Below are positions 34,226 through 45,274 of a stretch of DNA of 64,000 nucleotides, one piece after another. Origin of the DNA: Rhodospirillales bacterium (GTDB taxonomy: Bacteria; Pseudomonadota; Alphaproteobacteria; TMED109); NCBI GenBank assembly GCA_028824295.1, contig JAPPED010000028.1:1-64000 (forward strand), written 5' to 3'. Made by a program: the position numbers and the translations under genes. Numbering within the stretch: the stretch's first letter is position 1; each line of letters opens with the position of its first letter. The notes below the pieces were generated by a model. The model worked only from the letters and a program-made list of their open reading frames with translations. It was not told the origin of the DNA and ran no database searches.

Positions 34226-35590
34226 CTAGGCCGCGACGGAGGGCAGACCCGCCAGTGCCATCGCGAGTTCGCCTTCATCGTACGCTTGGTCGGTCAGGTT
34301 GTCGGCGAAGTAGTCGCTGTACGCCTGCATGTCGAAGTGGCCGTGGCCGCACAGATTGAACAAAATCGTGCGCCCGGCCCCCGCCGCGCGGCATTTCATC
34401 GCTTCGTCGATGGCGCCCTTGATCGCGTGCGTCGCCTCCGGGGCCGGGACGATCCCCTCGGTGCGGGCGAACTGCACGCCGGCAGCGAAGCATTCCTTCT
34501 GGTGATAGGCGCGGGCTTCGATCAGGCCCAGCTGGTGGAGATGGCTGACGAGCGGAGCCATCCCGTGATAGCGCAGGCCGCCCGCGTGAAATCCCGGGGG
34601 CACGAAGGTCGATCCCAGCGTGTGCATCTTCACCAGAGGTGTGAGATGCCCGGTGTCGCCGAAGTCGTAGGCGTACTTCCCGCGGGTCAGCGACGGACAC
34701 GCCGCCGGCTCGACCGCGATGACCCGGACCTTCGGGCCTCCCTGCAGTTGCCGGCCGAGGAACGGGTTCACCATGCCGGCGAAGTTGCTCCCCCCACCGG
34801 TGCATCCGACCAGGATGTCCGGGTAGTTGCCCGCCATGTGCATCTGCTCCAGGGCCTCCTGGCCGACCACGGTCTGGTGGAGCAGGACATGGTTCAGGAC
34901 GCTGCCGAGCGAGTACTTTGTGTCCTCGTTCTGGGCGGCCATCTCCACGGCTTCCGAGATGGCGATGCCGAGACTGCCGGTGGAGTCGGGATGTTCCTCG
35001 AGCACGGCCCGGCCGGCCTGCGTTTCGGTGGAGGGACTGGCTACACAACGGGCTCCGTAGCTTTCCATCATCGCCTTCCGGTAGGGCTTCTGCTCGAAGC
35101 TGACGCGAACCATGTAGACGTCCACGTCGATGCCGAAAAGGCTTGCCGCGTAGGCCAGTGACGACCCCCACTGGCCGGCGCCCGTCTCCGTGGTGATGCG
35201 CTTGGTGCCCGCGTCCTTGTTGTAGAACGCCTGGGCGACCGCCGTGTTGGGCTTGTGGCTGCCGGCCGGGCTGACGCCTTCGTACTTGTAGTAGATCTTG
35301 GCAGGCGTATCGAGATCGGCCTCGAGGCGCCGGGCCCGATAGAGCGGGCTGGGGCGCCATTGCCGGTAGATCTGCCGCACCGGCTCGGGAATCTCGATCT
35401 CTCGCTCGGTCGAGACCTCCTGGCCGATCAGGGCCATGGGGAACAGCGGTGCGAGATCGTCCGGTCCGATGGGCTGTCCGGTGCCTGGATGCAGGACCGG
35501 CGGCAGCGGTTCCGGCAGGTCCGCCAGGATGTTGTACCAGGACCGCGGAATCCGGTCCTCCGACAAGACGTACTTCACGATGTCGCTCAT
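34226..35590 (-). CDS. TrpB2-type tryptophan synthase beta-like protein
   Basis: 454 residues, belonging to the distinct TrpB2 group with the N-terminal [19 protein letters not shown] stretch. The PLP lysine lies in [14 protein letters not shown] (contrast HTGAHKINN in the canonical copy at 308-1519), and the glycine loop is [12 protein letters not shown]. TrpB2 enzymes work without TrpA and may scavenge free indole or act as serine deaminase-like enzymes. No trpA adjoins it. The ATG at 35590 is preceded by GGAG. It follows lepA after 132 bases and is probably its own unit. The pairing with indolepyruvate oxidoreductase at 46 kb is only suggestive. Confidence 0.92.
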   Translation of the reverse strand: MSDIVKYVLSEDRIPRSWYNILADLPEPLPPVLHPGTGQPIGPDDLAPLFPMALIGQEVSTEREIEIPEPVRQIYRQWRPSPLYRARRLEADLDTPAKIYYKYEGVSPAGSHKPNTAVAQAFYNKDAGTKRITTETGAGQWGSSLAYAASLFGIDVDVYMVRVSFEQKPYRKAMMESYGARCVASPSTETQAGRAVLEEHPDSTGSLGIAISEAVEMAAQNEDTKYSLGSVLNHVLLHQTVVGQEALEQMHMAGNYPDILVGCTGGGSNFAGMVNPFLGRQLQGGPKVRVIAVEPAACPSLTRGKYAYDFGDTGHLTPLVKMHTLGSTFVPPGFHAGGLRYHGMAPLVSHLHQLGLIEARAYHQKECFAAGVQFARTEGIVPAPEATHAIKGAIDEAMKCRAAGAGRTILFNLCGHGHFDMQAYSDYFADNLTDQAYDEGELAMALAGLPSVAA

Positions 35591-35722
35591 GGTGACCCAA
35601 CTCTCCACAGGAAACTTCGACCCGTCTATGCGCGACGGTCATGCTGCATATTCGGCAAGGCGGTGCCGGTGCTGCCGGCACTGCCGTCCAGCCGCACGCA
35701 CGAACCGCGGCAATACGCCGGG

Positions 35723-37540
35723 CTACGGTTCTTCGGCTCGCAGGACTGCCAGCATAGCGGATTGGGGGATCTCGACGTTCCCGATCTGGCGCATGCGCTT
35801 CTTGCCTGCTTTCTGCTTCTCCAGGAGCTTTCGCTTGCGCGTGACGTCGCCCCCGTAGCATTTCGCAGTCACGTCCTTGCGCAGCGCCGCGATGTTCTCG
35901 CGGGCAATGATCTTGCCCCCGATGGCGGCCTGTAGCGACACCTTGTAGAGCTGGCGTGGGATGAGCCCCTTGAGCTTGGTGCAAAGGGCCCGCCCACGTC
36001 CCTCGGCTCGGCTGCGGTGGGCAATGAAGGACAAGCTGTCGACCGATTGCCCGTCGACCAGGATGGCGACCCGCACCAGGTCGCCGCCGCGGTAGTCGTC
36101 GAGTTCGTAGTCGAACGAGGCGTATCCGCTGGTCGCGGACTTGAGACGGTCGTAGAAGTCGAACACCACCTCGTTGAGTGGTAGGGCATAGACGGCCATC
36201 GCCCGGTTGCCGACGTAGGTCAGATCGGTTTGCTCGCCACGTTTCTCCGTGCAGAGCTTCAGGACGTTGCCGAGGTACTGGTCCGGCACCAGGATCGTCG
36301 CCCGGATCCAGGGCTCCTCCACCGACTTGATGCGGCTCTGGTCCGGCCAGTCCACGGGGTTGTGCAGCTCGATGTCTTGCTCGTCGGTAAGACTGAGGCG
36401 ATAGACCACGCTGGGCGCCGTGGTCACCAGGTCGAGATCGAATTCGCGCTCAAGGCGCTCCTGAATGATCTCGAGATGGAGGAGCCCCAGGCACCCGCAC
36501 CGGAATCCCAGGCCGAGGGCGGCGCTCGATTCCGGTTCGTAGTGGAGCGAGGCATCGTTCAGGTGCAGCTTCGCCAGCGAGTCGCGGAGATGGCGGTAGT
36601 CGCTGGCATCCGCCGGATACAAGCCGCAGAACACGACGGGGACTGACTCCCGGAAGCCGGGCAGTGCAACGTTGGCCGGCTTCCGGGAGTCGGTGACCGT
36701 GTCACCGACCTGCGTATCGGCCACCCGACGGATCGACGCCGTGAAGAATCCCACCTCGCCGGCGGCGAGCGATTCCGTCGGTCGCGGGGTGGGTTCGAAG
36801 ACGCCGACTCGATCGATCTGGTAGTCGGCGCCGCTGGCCATCATCCGAATCTTCTGGCCGACCTGGAGCACGCCATCGACGACGCGCACCAGGACCATCA
36901 CGCCGAGGTAGGGGTCGTACCAGCTGTCGACCAGGAGGGCAGCGAGGGGCGCGTCCTGCGCCGTCGCCGGCGGTGGGATGCGCTCCACGATCGCGTCGAG
37001 AAGGGGATCGATGCCGTCGCCGGTCTTGGCCGACACGCTGAGCGCCGTGGCGCCGTCCAGCCCGATCGTATCCTCGATCTGGGTCCGCACGCGATCCTGA
37101 TCGGCGGCGGCGAGATCGATCTTGTTGAGCACCGGGATAATCGTGTGGTCGTTGTCGACCGCGAGATAGGCGTTGGCGATCGTCTGTGCCTCGACGCCCT
37201 GGGTGGCGTCCACGACCAGGATCGATCCCTCGCTCGCGGCCAGACTACGGCTGACTTCGTACGTGAAATCCACGTGGCCGGGCGTGTCGATCAGGTTGAT
37301 GAGGTAACGGGTCCCGGCGACCTCGTGGGCGAGGCGCACCGTCTGCGCCTTGATCGTGATGCCGCGTTCCCGCTCGAGCTCCATCGAGTCGAGCACCTGG
37401 GCGCGCATGGAACGGGCCTCGAGCGAACCCGCGCGTTCGATCAGTCGGTCTGCGAGCGTCGACTTGCCGTGGTCGATGTGGGCGATCACGGAAACGTTGC
37501 GAATGTGGGCGACCGGGTGCGTGCGCCCTGGCTCAGGCAT
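35723..37540 (-). CDS. lepA: Elongation factor 4 (LepA) GTPase
   Basis: 605 residues. G1 is [15 protein letters not shown] (18-32), G3 is DTPGHVDF, G4 is NKIDL. The LepA-specific C-terminus includes [40 protein letters not shown] and KAGKKRMRQ. It binds ribosomes and influences initiation and tRNA back-translocation. The ATG at 37540 (eight-base overlap with pheT, GAGGGGG just upstream) is chosen over one at 37567. The gene ends a pheS-pheT-lepA unit. Confidence 0.97.
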   Translation of the reverse strand: MPEPGRTHPVAHIRNVSVIAHIDHGKSTLADRLIERAGSLEARSMRAQVLDSMELERERGITIKAQTVRLAHEVAGTRYLINLIDTPGHVDFTYEVSRSLAASEGSILVVDATQGVEAQTIANAYLAVDNDHTIIPVLNKIDLAAADQDRVRTQIEDTIGLDGATALSVSAKTGDGIDPLLDAIVERIPPPATAQDAPLAALLVDSWYDPYLGVMVLVRVVDGVLQVGQKIRMMASGADYQIDRVGVFEPTPRPTESLAAGEVGFFTASIRRVADTQVGDTVTDSRKPANVALPGFRESVPVVFCGLYPADASDYRHLRDSLAKLHLNDASLHYEPESSAALGLGFRCGCLGLLHLEIIQERLEREFDLDLVTTAPSVVYRLSLTDEQDIELHNPVDWPDQSRIKSVEEPWIRATILVPDQYLGNVLKLCTEKRGEQTDLTYVGNRAMAVYALPLNEVVFDFYDRLKSATSGYASFDYELDDYRGGDLVRVAILVDGQSVDSLSFIAHRSRAEGRGRALCTKLKGLIPRQLYKVSLQAAIGGKIIARENIAALRKDVTAKCYGGDVTRKRKLLEKQKAGKKRMRQIGNVEIPQSAMLAVLRAEEP

Positions 37541-39938
37541 GTCCCCCTCGCAGCCGCCCGCCTGCATCCTTCGCGACGGCAGCGACGATGGCGTCCGCAG
37601 CGCGCTGGATCGCGGCGTCGTCCAGCGGCTGGTCCAGGGGCTGGAGCACGACCTCGATCGCGATCGACTTCATGCCGCCGGGCAGGTCCTCGCCTTCCCA
37701 GACATCGAAGACGTCCACCCGGCTGACCAGCTTCGGCACGGCGCGCTCGGCGGCCCGAACCACGGCTGCCGCCGGGGTCGCGGCCTCCACGAGGAACGCG
37801 AAGTCGCGCGTGAGGGGCATCAGGCTGCTCCTGTCCAGCGCTCCCCGGTTCCCCGACTTCCTTCGGCTGGCCGGTACGGCGTCGAGGAAGACTTCAGCCG
37901 CCGACACCGGCAGATCGAGGCCGGCGTCGCGCAGCAACCGGGGATGCAGTTCCCCGAACACGGCCAGCACCTTCGGGCCTAGGGCCAGGACGCCCGAGTG
38001 GCCCGGATGGAACCATGCAGGCGCTTCCGCCCGCGGCTGCAGCCGGGTGACCGGCGCGCCGGCTGCGGCCAGGGCAGCCTCGGCGTCGGCCTTGGCGTCG
38101 AACAGGTCGACCCCGCGCACGGCTTCCGCCCAGTGGCGGGGCGCGGCGTTTCCGAAGCGCAGGCACCCGGCGGCGCGACCTTCGCCGTCGGGGGAGGGAT
38201 CGCGGTAGGCGGCCCCGACCTCGAACAGGCCGGTATCGCGCACCCCCCGCGCCACGTTGGCCGCGGCGGCACCCAGCAGCGACGGCAGGATGGAGGGCCG
38301 CATGGTGTCGAGCTCCGGCGAGATCGGGTTGGCGAGCTGCAGGGCTTCATCCCCGCCGCCGAAGGCCTCGGCCAGTTCGGTGCTCACGAACGAGAACGTC
38401 ACGGTTTCGTGGAGTCCGCGCGCCGTCAGAGCCGCGCGCACGCGGGCGGCCTGCACGACGGCCGGGCCGGCCGCGCGCTCGGGCAGCACGCCCGCGCGTT
38501 CCACGGGCGTCTCGGGGATGGCGTCGAAGCCGTGAATTCGCAGGACCTCCTCGACCAGGTCGGCCTCGCCGTCGATATCGGGACGCCAGACCGGCGGCGT
38601 GACCTGCCAGACCGAAGCGGAATCCTCGACGCCGAAGCCGAGGCCGCCGAGGATCGCGGCCTGGCACTCCGCGGCGACCTCCACGCCGCCAAGCGACGCC
38701 ACCCGGCCGGGGCGGAACGGGACCGGCGCGGGCGAGGGCGGCATGGCGCCGGCCTGGACGATCTCGCTCGCTTCGCCGCCACACAGCTCGAGGATCAACC
38801 GGGTGGCCTCGTGGACACCCCAGTCGGCGGACGCCGGGTCCACGCCGCGCTCGAAGCGGTAGCGGGCGTCCGAGAGGATTCCCAGCCGGCGCCCCGACCG
38901 GGCGGTGCGGACCGGATCGAACAGCGCGACCTCCAGGAAGACGTTGCGCGTTTCTTCCGAGCAACCCGTCTCCTCGCCTCCCATGATCCCGCCGATGGCG
39001 CACACCCGGTCGTCATCCGCGATCACCGTGATGTCGGGGTCCAGCGAATACGTGTTCCCGTCGAGCGCCGCGAGGGACTCGCCCGGACGGGCCATCCGCA
39101 TCGTCAAGGCTCCGGTCACCTTGTCGGCGTCAAACACGTGGAGCGGCCTGCCGCGGTCGATCGTGACGTAGTTCGTGATGTCGACCAGCGCGGAAATCGG
39201 GCGGAGACCGATCGCTCGGAGGCGGCGCTGCATCCAGTCCGGACTGGGGCCGTTGGTCACGTTCCGGAAGTACCGTCCAGCGACCAGGGGGCAGGCGTCC
39301 CCGTGCTCGCCGAGGGTGCGCGTCCAAGCAACGGGGCTTGCGTACGTTCCCGAAACGGGCGCGAATGGAGGCTCGCGCAAGGTCCCGACACCAGCCGCGG
39401 CCAGGTCGCGCGCGATGCCGCGCACGCTCGCGCAGTCGCCGCGGTTGGGGGTGAGTGCGATTTCGAAGACGGGGTCGTCGGCGCCGGCCCACGGCGCGTA
39501 TGCGGCCCCGACCGGGGCGTCCTCGGGCAGTTCGATGATCCCGTCGTGGTCTTCGCCCAGTCCGAGCTCGTAGGCGGAGCACAGCATGCCTTGCCCGGTC
39601 ACGCCGCGGATCTCCTTCTCCGACAGCGTGATCCCGCTGCCCGGAATGTGCGTTCCGATGGCTGCGAACACGGCCTTCATGCCGGTGCGGGCATTGGGTG
39701 CGCCGCACACCACCGGCAGGGTGGCGCTGCCGTCATCCACGATGCAGACCTTTAGGCGGTCCGCATTGGGATGCGGGCGGGCTTCCACGACCCTGCCGAC
39801 CACGAACGGAGACAGCTCCTCGCGGCGATCCTCTACTGCCTCGATTTCCAGGCCGATCGCGGTCAGACGGCGGGCGATGTCCGCCACGCTGGCGTCGGTG
39901 TCGAGGTGCTCCCGAAGCCAAGACAGCGTGAACTTCAT
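37533..39938 (-). CDS. pheT: Phenylalanyl-tRNA synthetase beta subunit
   Basis: 801 residues, normal for bacterial PheT. Domain order is seen: N-terminal [12 protein letters not shown], tRNA-binding EMAP-like domain around 40-150 ([20 protein letters not shown]), B3/B4 editing domain, B5 domain and the C-terminal anticodon-binding FDX domain ([17 protein letters not shown]). It forms the alpha2beta2 enzyme with PheS. Its ATG overlaps the pheS stop by four bases. Upstream in-frame sequence beyond 39938 lies in pheS and is not family-like. Confidence 0.97.
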   Translation of the reverse strand: MKFTLSWLREHLDTDASVADIARRLTAIGLEIEAVEDRREELSPFVVGRVVEARPHPNADRLKVCIVDDGSATLPVVCGAPNARTGMKAVFAAIGTHIPGSGITLSEKEIRGVTGQGMLCSAYELGLGEDHDGIIELPEDAPVGAAYAPWAGADDPVFEIALTPNRGDCASVRGIARDLAAAGVGTLREPPFAPVSGTYASPVAWTRTLGEHGDACPLVAGRYFRNVTNGPSPDWMQRRLRAIGLRPISALVDITNYVTIDRGRPLHVFDADKVTGALTMRMARPGESLAALDGNTYSLDPDITVIADDDRVCAIGGIMGGEETGCSEETRNVFLEVALFDPVRTARSGRRLGILSDARYRFERGVDPASADWGVHEATRLILELCGGEASEIVQAGAMPPSPAPVPFRPGRVASLGGVEVAAECQAAILGGLGFGVEDSASVWQVTPPVWRPDIDGEADLVEEVLRIHGFDAIPETPVERAGVLPERAAGPAVVQAARVRAALTARGLHETVTFSFVSTELAEAFGGGDEALQLANPISPELDTMRPSILPSLLGAAAANVARGVRDTGLFEVGAAYRDPSPDGEGRAAGCLRFGNAAPRHWAEAVRGVDLFDAKADAEAALAAAGAPVTRLQPRAEAPAWFHPGHSGVLALGPKVLAVFGELHPRLLRDAGLDLPVSAAEVFLDAVPASRRKSGNRGALDRSSLMPLTRDFAFLVEAATPAAAVVRAAERAVPKLVSRVDVFDVWEGEDLPGGMKSIAIEVVLQPLDQPLDDAAIQRAADAIVAAVAKDAGGRLRGGHA

Positions 39939-41023
39939 GGGTCGAGACCGTCCAGCAGGTTGGGCCGGGCCAGCATGTCGAAGCCGTAGTGGCGGAGCCA
40001 CGCGACATCGGACTCGAAGAACGTGCGGAGATCGGGGATGCCGTACTTGAGCATCGCGAAGCGTTCGACCCCGAGCCCCCAGGCAAATCCCTGCCAGCGG
40101 TTCCGGTCGACGCCGCAGTTGTCGAGGACCCGCGGGTGGACCATGCCGCACCCCATCACCTCGAGCCAGTCGCCGCCCGCGCCGATTTCCAAGCCCCCAG
40201 CGGTCCGACGGTAGCTGATGTCTACCTCTGCGGAGGGTTCGGTGAACGGGAAGTACGACGGGCGGAACCGCACCTCGACGTCATCCCTGGCGAAGAAGGC
40301 CCGCACGAACGTGGCGATCGTGCCCTTGAGGTGTCCCATCGTGAGGTCGCGGTCGATGGCCAGGCCCTCGATCTGATGGAACATGGGCGCATGCGTGGCG
40401 TCACGGTCGCACCGGAAGGTGCGGCCGGGCGCGATGATCCGTATTGGCGGCTCGCCCGCCATCAGGGCCCGAATCTGCACTGGGGACGTATGGGTGCGCA
40501 GGACCTTGCGTTCGCTCCCGTCGACGGACCGGAGATAGAACGTGTCGACATCCTGGCGGGCCGGGTGCTCGGGCGGGATGTTGAGCGCCGTGAAGTTGTG
40601 GAAGTCGTCCTCGATGTGCGGGCCCTCGGCGACCCGGAAACCGAGCTCGCCCAGAATGGACGTCATTTCATCCAGCGTCCGCGAAATCGGGTGGCCCCGG
40701 CCGGGAGGCTGCCGGCGCGACGGCAGCGTGATGTCGGCCCGCTCGGCGGCGAGCCGGGTTTCGAGGGCCGCGTCCTCCAGTGCGGACTGGCGTTCCCGCA
40801 GGGCGCTTGCCAGGCGCTCCTTGACCGCGTTCAGATGCTGGCCGGCGGCGCGCCGCTCGTTTCCCGGCAGGCCGGCCACCGAGCGAAGCATGCCGTTGAG
40901 CTCGCTCTTGCGGCCGAGCGCCCTGATGCGGACGGCCTCAAGTTCGTCCGGCTCCGTGGCGGCCTGCACCGCGGCGAGCAACGCCTCTTCAAGTGCGTCT
41001 GCCTGCGAAATGAACGTGCTCAT
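39935..41023 (-). CDS. pheS: Phenylalanyl-tRNA synthetase alpha subunit
   Basis: 362 residues. An N-terminal coiled coil (about 5-95) is followed by the class II catalytic core: GHPISRTLDEMTSILGELGF, motif 2 IIAPGRTFRCDRDATHAPMFHQIEGL, and motif 3 WQGFAWGLGVERFAML. It charges tRNA-Phe. 43 bases separate it from rplT. Rather than the usual infC-rpmI-rplT-pheS-pheT chain, the unit here begins at rpmI with infC not adjacent. Confidence 0.97.
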   Translation of the reverse strand: MSTFISQADALEEALLAAVQAATEPDELEAVRIRALGRKSELNGMLRSVAGLPGNERRAAGQHLNAVKERLASALRERQSALEDAALETRLAAERADITLPSRRQPPGRGHPISRTLDEMTSILGELGFRVAEGPHIEDDFHNFTALNIPPEHPARQDVDTFYLRSVDGSERKVLRTHTSPVQIRALMAGEPPIRIIAPGRTFRCDRDATHAPMFHQIEGLAIDRDLTMGHLKGTIATFVRAFFARDDVEVRFRPSYFPFTEPSAEVDISYRRTAGGLEIGAGGDWLEVMGCGMVHPRVLDNCGVDRNRWQGFAWGLGVERFAMLKYGIPDLRTFFESDVAWLRHYGFDMLARPNLLDGLDP

Positions 41024-41066
41024 CGGGCCTCTCCGGAGCCTGGCCCGGTTGCTGCGGGGAGTTGGG

Positions 41067-41429
41067 TCAGCGAGCCTCGAGGGCGGCTTGCGCCTGTTTG
41101 ACCACCAGTCCGAAGGCATCCGGGTCGCGCACGGCAAGGTCAGCGAGGACCTTGCGGTCCAGCTCCACGCCCGCCCGATCAAGTCCGTTGATCAATTCGC
41201 CGTAACGCAATCCATGCGCGCGGGCGGCAGCGTTGATTCGCTGGATCCACAGGCTGCGGAAATCACGCTTGCGGGTTCGGCGATCCCGGTACGCGTACTG
41301 CAGGTTCTTTTCGACGCGCTGGACGGCGGCGCGGTACGTGTTCTTCTGGCGGCCCCGGGCGCCCTTGGCTGCCTTGATGACCCGGCGGTGGCGTCGGCGC
41401 GTGGTCACGCCGCTGGTGACGCGTGTCAT
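41067..41429 (-). CDS. rplT: 50S ribosomal protein L20
   Basis: 120 residues, with the basic N-terminal helix [20 protein letters not shown], then [23 protein letters not shown] and the conserved [22 protein letters not shown]. It binds 23S rRNA early in 50S assembly and, in other bacteria, represses its own operon. Fifteen bases downstream of rpmI. Confidence 0.98.
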   Translation of the reverse strand: MTRVTSGVTTRRRHRRVIKAAKGARGRQKNTYRAAVQRVEKNLQYAYRDRRTRKRDFRSLWIQRINAAARAHGLRYGELINGLDRAGVELDRKVLADLAVRDPDAFGLVVKQAQAALEAR

Positions 41430-41444
41430 GGGAAAGGTCTCGGC

Positions 41445-41645
41445 TCAGGAGTTCCGGAGCAGGTGGCGCTTGATGTAGCGCGTGTCGGCGGGCGATGCGG
41501 TCGTGGTGCCTCGCGCCGTCCGAATGAACTTGTTGGTGCGCTTGATCATGCCGTGCCGCTTGCCGGCAAAGTTGCGGCGCACCTTTCCGGTGCCGGTCAA
41601 CCGGAACCGCTTCATCGCGGAACGCTTGCTTTTGATCTTGGGCAC
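41445..41645 (-). CDS. rpmI: 50S ribosomal protein L35
   Basis: 66 residues: [20 protein letters not shown], then [16 protein letters not shown] and [11 protein letters not shown], the full L35 pattern. The start is a GTG at 41645 preceded by GAGGTG at good distance; there is no in-frame ATG nearer than the internal Met11. It begins the ribosomal/phe unit; the 174 bases upstream, shared with the divergent aldehyde dehydrogenase gene, must hold its promoter. infC is missing from its usual upstream place. Confidence 0.97.
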   Translation of the reverse strand: MPKIKSKRSAMKRFRLTGTGKVRRNFAGKRHGMIKRTNKFIRTARGTTTASPADTRYIKRHLLRNS

Positions 41646-41819
41646 GGGCCACACCTCGCGGAGCAGGCCGTTCCGGCCGACCCCAGCACGGTTCCTGCGG
41701 TGGAAGAGGCCGCAAGTTACAAGCGCCCCGCGTCTTCTGCAACTCTTTGCCGGCGGGCGACGCGAGCAGTTGGTCGGGTATGCTTCCGCCCCGGCAGGCC
41801 GCCCCTCGGAGTACGATGA

Positions 41820-43256
41820 ATGGCGAAACCTCTTCCCAACTATGTTGCCGGTGAATGGCGCGTGGCGACGGCGACGGTACCCAACGTCAACCCGTCGAAC
41901 ACGGATGACGTCATCAATGAGCACTGTTTCGCGACTGTCGGCGATACCCGGGCCGCGGTGGAGGCCGCCCGCTCCGCCTTTCCCGACTGGGCGCGGACCA
42001 CGCCGCAGCAGCGGCATGACGTGCTGCGCCGAGCATCCGACGAGATTTTCGCCCGCCGGGATGAACTCGGCCGGCTTCTGGCCCGGGAAGAGGGAAAGAC
42101 CCTGCCGGAAGCTGTGGGCGAGGTTGGCCGGGCCGGTCAGATATTCGATTTCTTTGCCGGCGAGACCCTTCGACTGACCGGCGAGAAACTGCCGTCGGTC
42201 CGTCCCGGCGTCGACGTCGAGATCACCCGCGAGCCGCTGGGCGTGATCGGCGTGATCACGCCGTGGAACTTTCCGATCGCGATCCCGGCCTGGAAGATCG
42301 CTCCGGCACTCTGCTACGGCAACACGGTCGTGTTCAAGCCGGCGACCCTGGTGCCGGGCTGCGCTTGGGAACTCACGGACATCCTGGTGCGAGCCGGCCT
42401 GCCGGACGGGGTCCTCAACCTGGTGGTGGGGCGTGGGTCCGAGGTCGGCGAAACGCTCCTGTCCGACCCCGGCGTCGATGCCGTCACGTTTACCGGCTCC
42501 GTGGACACGGGGGGACGGGTGGCCACCGCGTGTGCGGCGCGCAGGGCTAAGTTCCAGTTGGAAATGGGGGGCAAGAATCCGCTTGTCGTGCTGGACGATG
42601 CCGACCTCGACACGGCAGTCGAATGCGCGGTGAACGGCGCCTTTTTCTCGACAGGCCAGCGCTGCACCGCCTCTTCGCGCCTCGTGGTGACCGAGGGCAT
42701 TCACGACCGCTTCGTTGAGGCCGTGACCCGACGGCTTGAGGGACTGGTGGTCGACGATGCTCTCAAGGACGGCACGCACATCGGTCCCGTGGTGGATGAA
42801 GCGCAGCTGGCGCAGGACCTGGACTACCTCCGGATCGGGACGGAGGAAGGGGCCGTCCTCCACTTCGGCGGCGAGCAGCTGGCGCGGGCCACGCCTGGGC
42901 ACTACCTCCAGCCTGCCCTGTTCACGGAGACCACGTCAGCGATGCGGATCAACCGGGAGGAGATCTTTGGCCCGGTTGCTTCGGTCATCCGGGTTGCGGA
43001 CTACGACGAGGCGCTTCACGTCGCGAACGACACGTCGTTCGGGTTGTCCTCCGGCGTCTGCACGACCAGCCTGAAGCACGCCAATCACTACCGACGGAAT
43101 GCGGAAGCTGGCATGGTGATGGTGAACCTCCCGACGGCGGGCGTCGACTATCATGTTCCGTTCGGTGGGAGGAAGGGATCGTCCTATGGTCCGCGGGAGC
43201 AGGGACGTTATGCGGCCGAGTTCTACACGACGGTCAAGACCGCTTACGTCGCTTAG
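41820..43256 (+). CDS. NAD(P)-dependent aldehyde dehydrogenase, alpha-ketoglutarate-semialdehyde type
   Basis: 478 residues of the ALDH superfamily. The NAD-binding [18 protein letters not shown] is near 145, the catalytic Glu248 is in LEMGGKNP and the nucleophile Cys282 in [11 protein letters not shown]. The sequence resembles the dehydrogenases that oxidise 2-oxoglutarate semialdehyde to 2-oxoglutarate in pentose and uronic-acid breakdown; succinate-semialdehyde dehydrogenase is the main alternative. Its neighbour glycerate 2-kinase fits sugar-acid catabolism, but no dehydratases or transporters are adjacent. The 3' end overlaps the TPR gene. Confidence 0.9.
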   Translation: MAKPLPNYVAGEWRVATATVPNVNPSNTDDVINEHCFATVGDTRAAVEAARSAFPDWARTTPQQRHDVLRRASDEIFARRDELGRLLAREEGKTLPEAVGEVGRAGQIFDFFAGETLRLTGEKLPSVRPGVDVEITREPLGVIGVITPWNFPIAIPAWKIAPALCYGNTVVFKPATLVPGCAWELTDILVRAGLPDGVLNLVVGRGSEVGETLLSDPGVDAVTFTGSVDTGGRVATACAARRAKFQLEMGGKNPLVVLDDADLDTAVECAVNGAFFSTGQRCTASSRLVVTEGIHDRFVEAVTRRLEGLVVDDALKDGTHIGPVVDEAQLAQDLDYLRIGTEEGAVLHFGGEQLARATPGHYLQPALFTETTSAMRINREEIFGPVASVIRVADYDEALHVANDTSFGLSSGVCTTSLKHANHYRRNAEAGMVMVNLPTAGVDYHVPFGGRKGSSYGPREQGRYAAEFYTTVKTAYVA

Positions 43257-43803
43257 GGCGGCGGTTGCCGCCGCGGCCGTCGCGGCCGCTGCGCTGGCGG
43301 GTCCGGCCGCCACCGCTGATCAGACAGCGCCTGAGCTTGACGGGCTTTTTTCGGCCCTCAGGACAAGTACCGACCCGCACGAGGCCATCAAGATCGAATT
43401 CCAGGTCTGGAAGCTTTGGCTTCAGCACTCGGACTCCCTGGCGCGAGACACAATGACTCGCGGAATCCGCTCCATGCAGGCCGGCGACTACCAAGGCGCG
43501 CTGGCCACGTTCGATGACCTGGTGGAACGGAATCCCGAGTTCGCGGAGGCGTGGAACAAGCGGGCCACGGTCCACTACCTGCTCGGAAATGACGAGGCGT
43601 CCGTTGCCGACATCGTCGAGACCTTGGAATTGGAGCCGCGGCATTTCGGTGCGCTGTCAGGACTGGCGCTGATCTATGAACGCAACGATCAGCCCGTCGC
43701 CGCGGCCAGTGCATTGCGCCGCGCGCTCGCCGTGCATCCGCAAATGGGCGGCGGCGAGCGGCGACTCAAGCGGCTCGAGGACGAGGCAGGCCACTCCATC
43801 TAG
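43210..43803 (+). CDS. Secreted tetratricopeptide repeat protein
   Basis: 197 residues. A signal peptide is followed by Ala-rich [18 protein letters not shown] and cleavage near ATA-DQ. About three TPR motifs follow between 80 and 185 (GIRSMQAGDYQGALATFDDL, AWNKRATVHYLLGNDEASVA, LSGLALIYERNDQPVAAASA). The segment FQVWKLWLQHSD is shared by small periplasmic TPR proteins of alphaproteobacteria. The ATG at 43210 has GCAGGGA five bases upstream and lies inside the aldehyde dehydrogenase frame, a 47-base overlap. Earlier ATGs (43153, 43186) lack such a site. Role unknown; probably protein-protein binding in the periplasm. Confidence 0.82.
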   Translation: MRPSSTRRSRPLTSLRAAVAAAAVAAAALAGPAATADQTAPELDGLFSALRTSTDPHEAIKIEFQVWKLWLQHSDSLARDTMTRGIRSMQAGDYQGALATFDDLVERNPEFAEAWNKRATVHYLLGNDEASVADIVETLELEPRHFGALSGLALIYERNDQPVAAASALRRALAVHPQMGGGERRLKRLEDEAGHSI

Positions 43804-43975
43804 CCGAGCGACGGCAAGACCTTAGCCAGCGCTTGGCCGGCGTCGTCGTCGGGTGCCGGTGTCGGGCGGCGGCGCGGCTCGCCCGCCCGTCCGCCGGACG
43901 TGCCAGGGTGCACACTGGACCCGTTCACCCGAGCCTGGCCTGGCCCGACTGGGTAGCGCCGCGAGACGCCGGCCC

Positions 43976-45274
43976 CTACGCTCGGGTCGGCACCAGGAAG
44001 GCTCGGAAATCGTTCACGTTGGTACGAGTCGGGCCGGTGATTACGAGATCGTCCAGCGCCTCGAAGAATCCGCCGGAATCGTGCGTGTCGAGCGAATTCC
44101 GCGCATTGAGACCGCGTTCAGCGCCGCGCGCCAGGGTGCCCGGATCGATGTGCGCGCCGGCGTGGCTGCCGTTTCCGTCGATACCGTCGGTGTCGCAGGC
44201 TAGGCCATAGACATTGATCCCATCGAGCGCCAGGGCGGCCGCCAGGAGGAATTCCGTGTTCCGGCCGCCGCTCCCGCTTCCCTGCAGCGTGACGGTCGTT
44301 TCGCCGCCTGAGATGAGTGCGAGGGGCGGTCTCGCTGGTTGGCCGGACTCCAGCACGTGCCGAGCGATGGCCGCATGCATGACCCCGATGTCCCGTGCCT
44401 CCCCCTCGATCCGGTCGGACAGGACGAACGGACGAAATCCGGCGGCGCGCGCACGACGAGCGGCGGCGCGAAGCGTGTCGCTCGGCCGGACCAGAATGCG
44501 GTGGGAGGTCCGCGCGAGCTCCGGGTGGGCGGGCTCCGGTGTCTCTGCATCCGGATGCTTGAGGGCATCGCGCACCTGGGGGGGCGGTCGAATCCCGTAC
44601 CGGGCCAGGATAGCCCGGGCATCGCCCAGCGTGGTGGCGTCGCCGAACGTGGGACCGGAACCGACGACCGCAGGATCATCACCGGGAACGTCGGAAATCA
44701 GCAGGGTCACGATTCGTGCCGGGGCGGCATGGAGTGCCAGCCGGCCTCCTTTCACCGCCGACAGGTGTTTCCTGACGCAGTTCATTTCGTGGATGGTGGC
44801 GCCGGACCGCAGCAGTGCGGCCGTAACATCCTGCTTGTGGGTCAGGCTGATGCCGGACGTCGGAGCAGCCAGCAGGGCGCTGGCCCCGCCGGAAATCAGA
44901 CAGAGCAGGAGATCGTCCGGACCGAGTGCCTTGGCCTCCTCCAGGAAGCGAGTGGTGGCCATCTGACCGGCCTGGTCGGGGACTGGATGGGACGCTTCGA
45001 TGACCTCCACCCGCGGGCAGCTGACGCCGTGGCCGTACGGTGTGACCGCCAGTCCGCTGAGCGGCGCGTCCCATGCCTCGTCGGCCGCTCGCGCCATGAC
45101 CGCCGCCGCCTTCCCTGCACTCAGAACCAGGGTGCGCCCGCGCGGCCGGCGGGGCAGATGCCGGACGACAAGAGGCTCCGGATTGGCGGCATCGACGACC
45201 GCGTCAAACATCTGCCGGAGGGTGGCCCGATGCTGCAGGTGGGCGTCGCGGTTCAACGTTCGGTCTACCGACAA
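43976..45274 (-). CDS. Glycerate 2-kinase (MOFRL family)
   Basis: 432 residues. N-terminal GckA/TtuD domain with VLSAGKAAAVMARAADEAW, then LCLISGGASALLAAP and VRKHLSAVKGGRLA. The C-terminal MOFRL motif region has ALISGGETTVTLQGSGSGGRN and the DTDGIDGNG loop. It phosphorylates D-glycerate to 2-phosphoglycerate, closing the serine cycle or sugar-acid/tartrate routes. It converges on the TPR gene across a 172-base gap in which I see nothing. Confidence 0.93.
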   Translation of the reverse strand: MSVDRTLNRDAHLQHRATLRQMFDAVVDAANPEPLVVRHLPRRPRGRTLVLSAGKAAAVMARAADEAWDAPLSGLAVTPYGHGVSCPRVEVIEASHPVPDQAGQMATTRFLEEAKALGPDDLLLCLISGGASALLAAPTSGISLTHKQDVTAALLRSGATIHEMNCVRKHLSAVKGGRLALHAAPARIVTLLISDVPGDDPAVVGSGPTFGDATTLGDARAILARYGIRPPPQVRDALKHPDAETPEPAHPELARTSHRILVRPSDTLRAAARRARAAGFRPFVLSDRIEGEARDIGVMHAAIARHVLESGQPARPPLALISGGETTVTLQGSGSGGRNTEFLLAAALALDGINVYGLACDTDGIDGNGSHAGAHIDPGTLARGAERGLNARNSLDTHDSGGFFEALDDLVITGPTRTNVNDFRAFLVPTRA

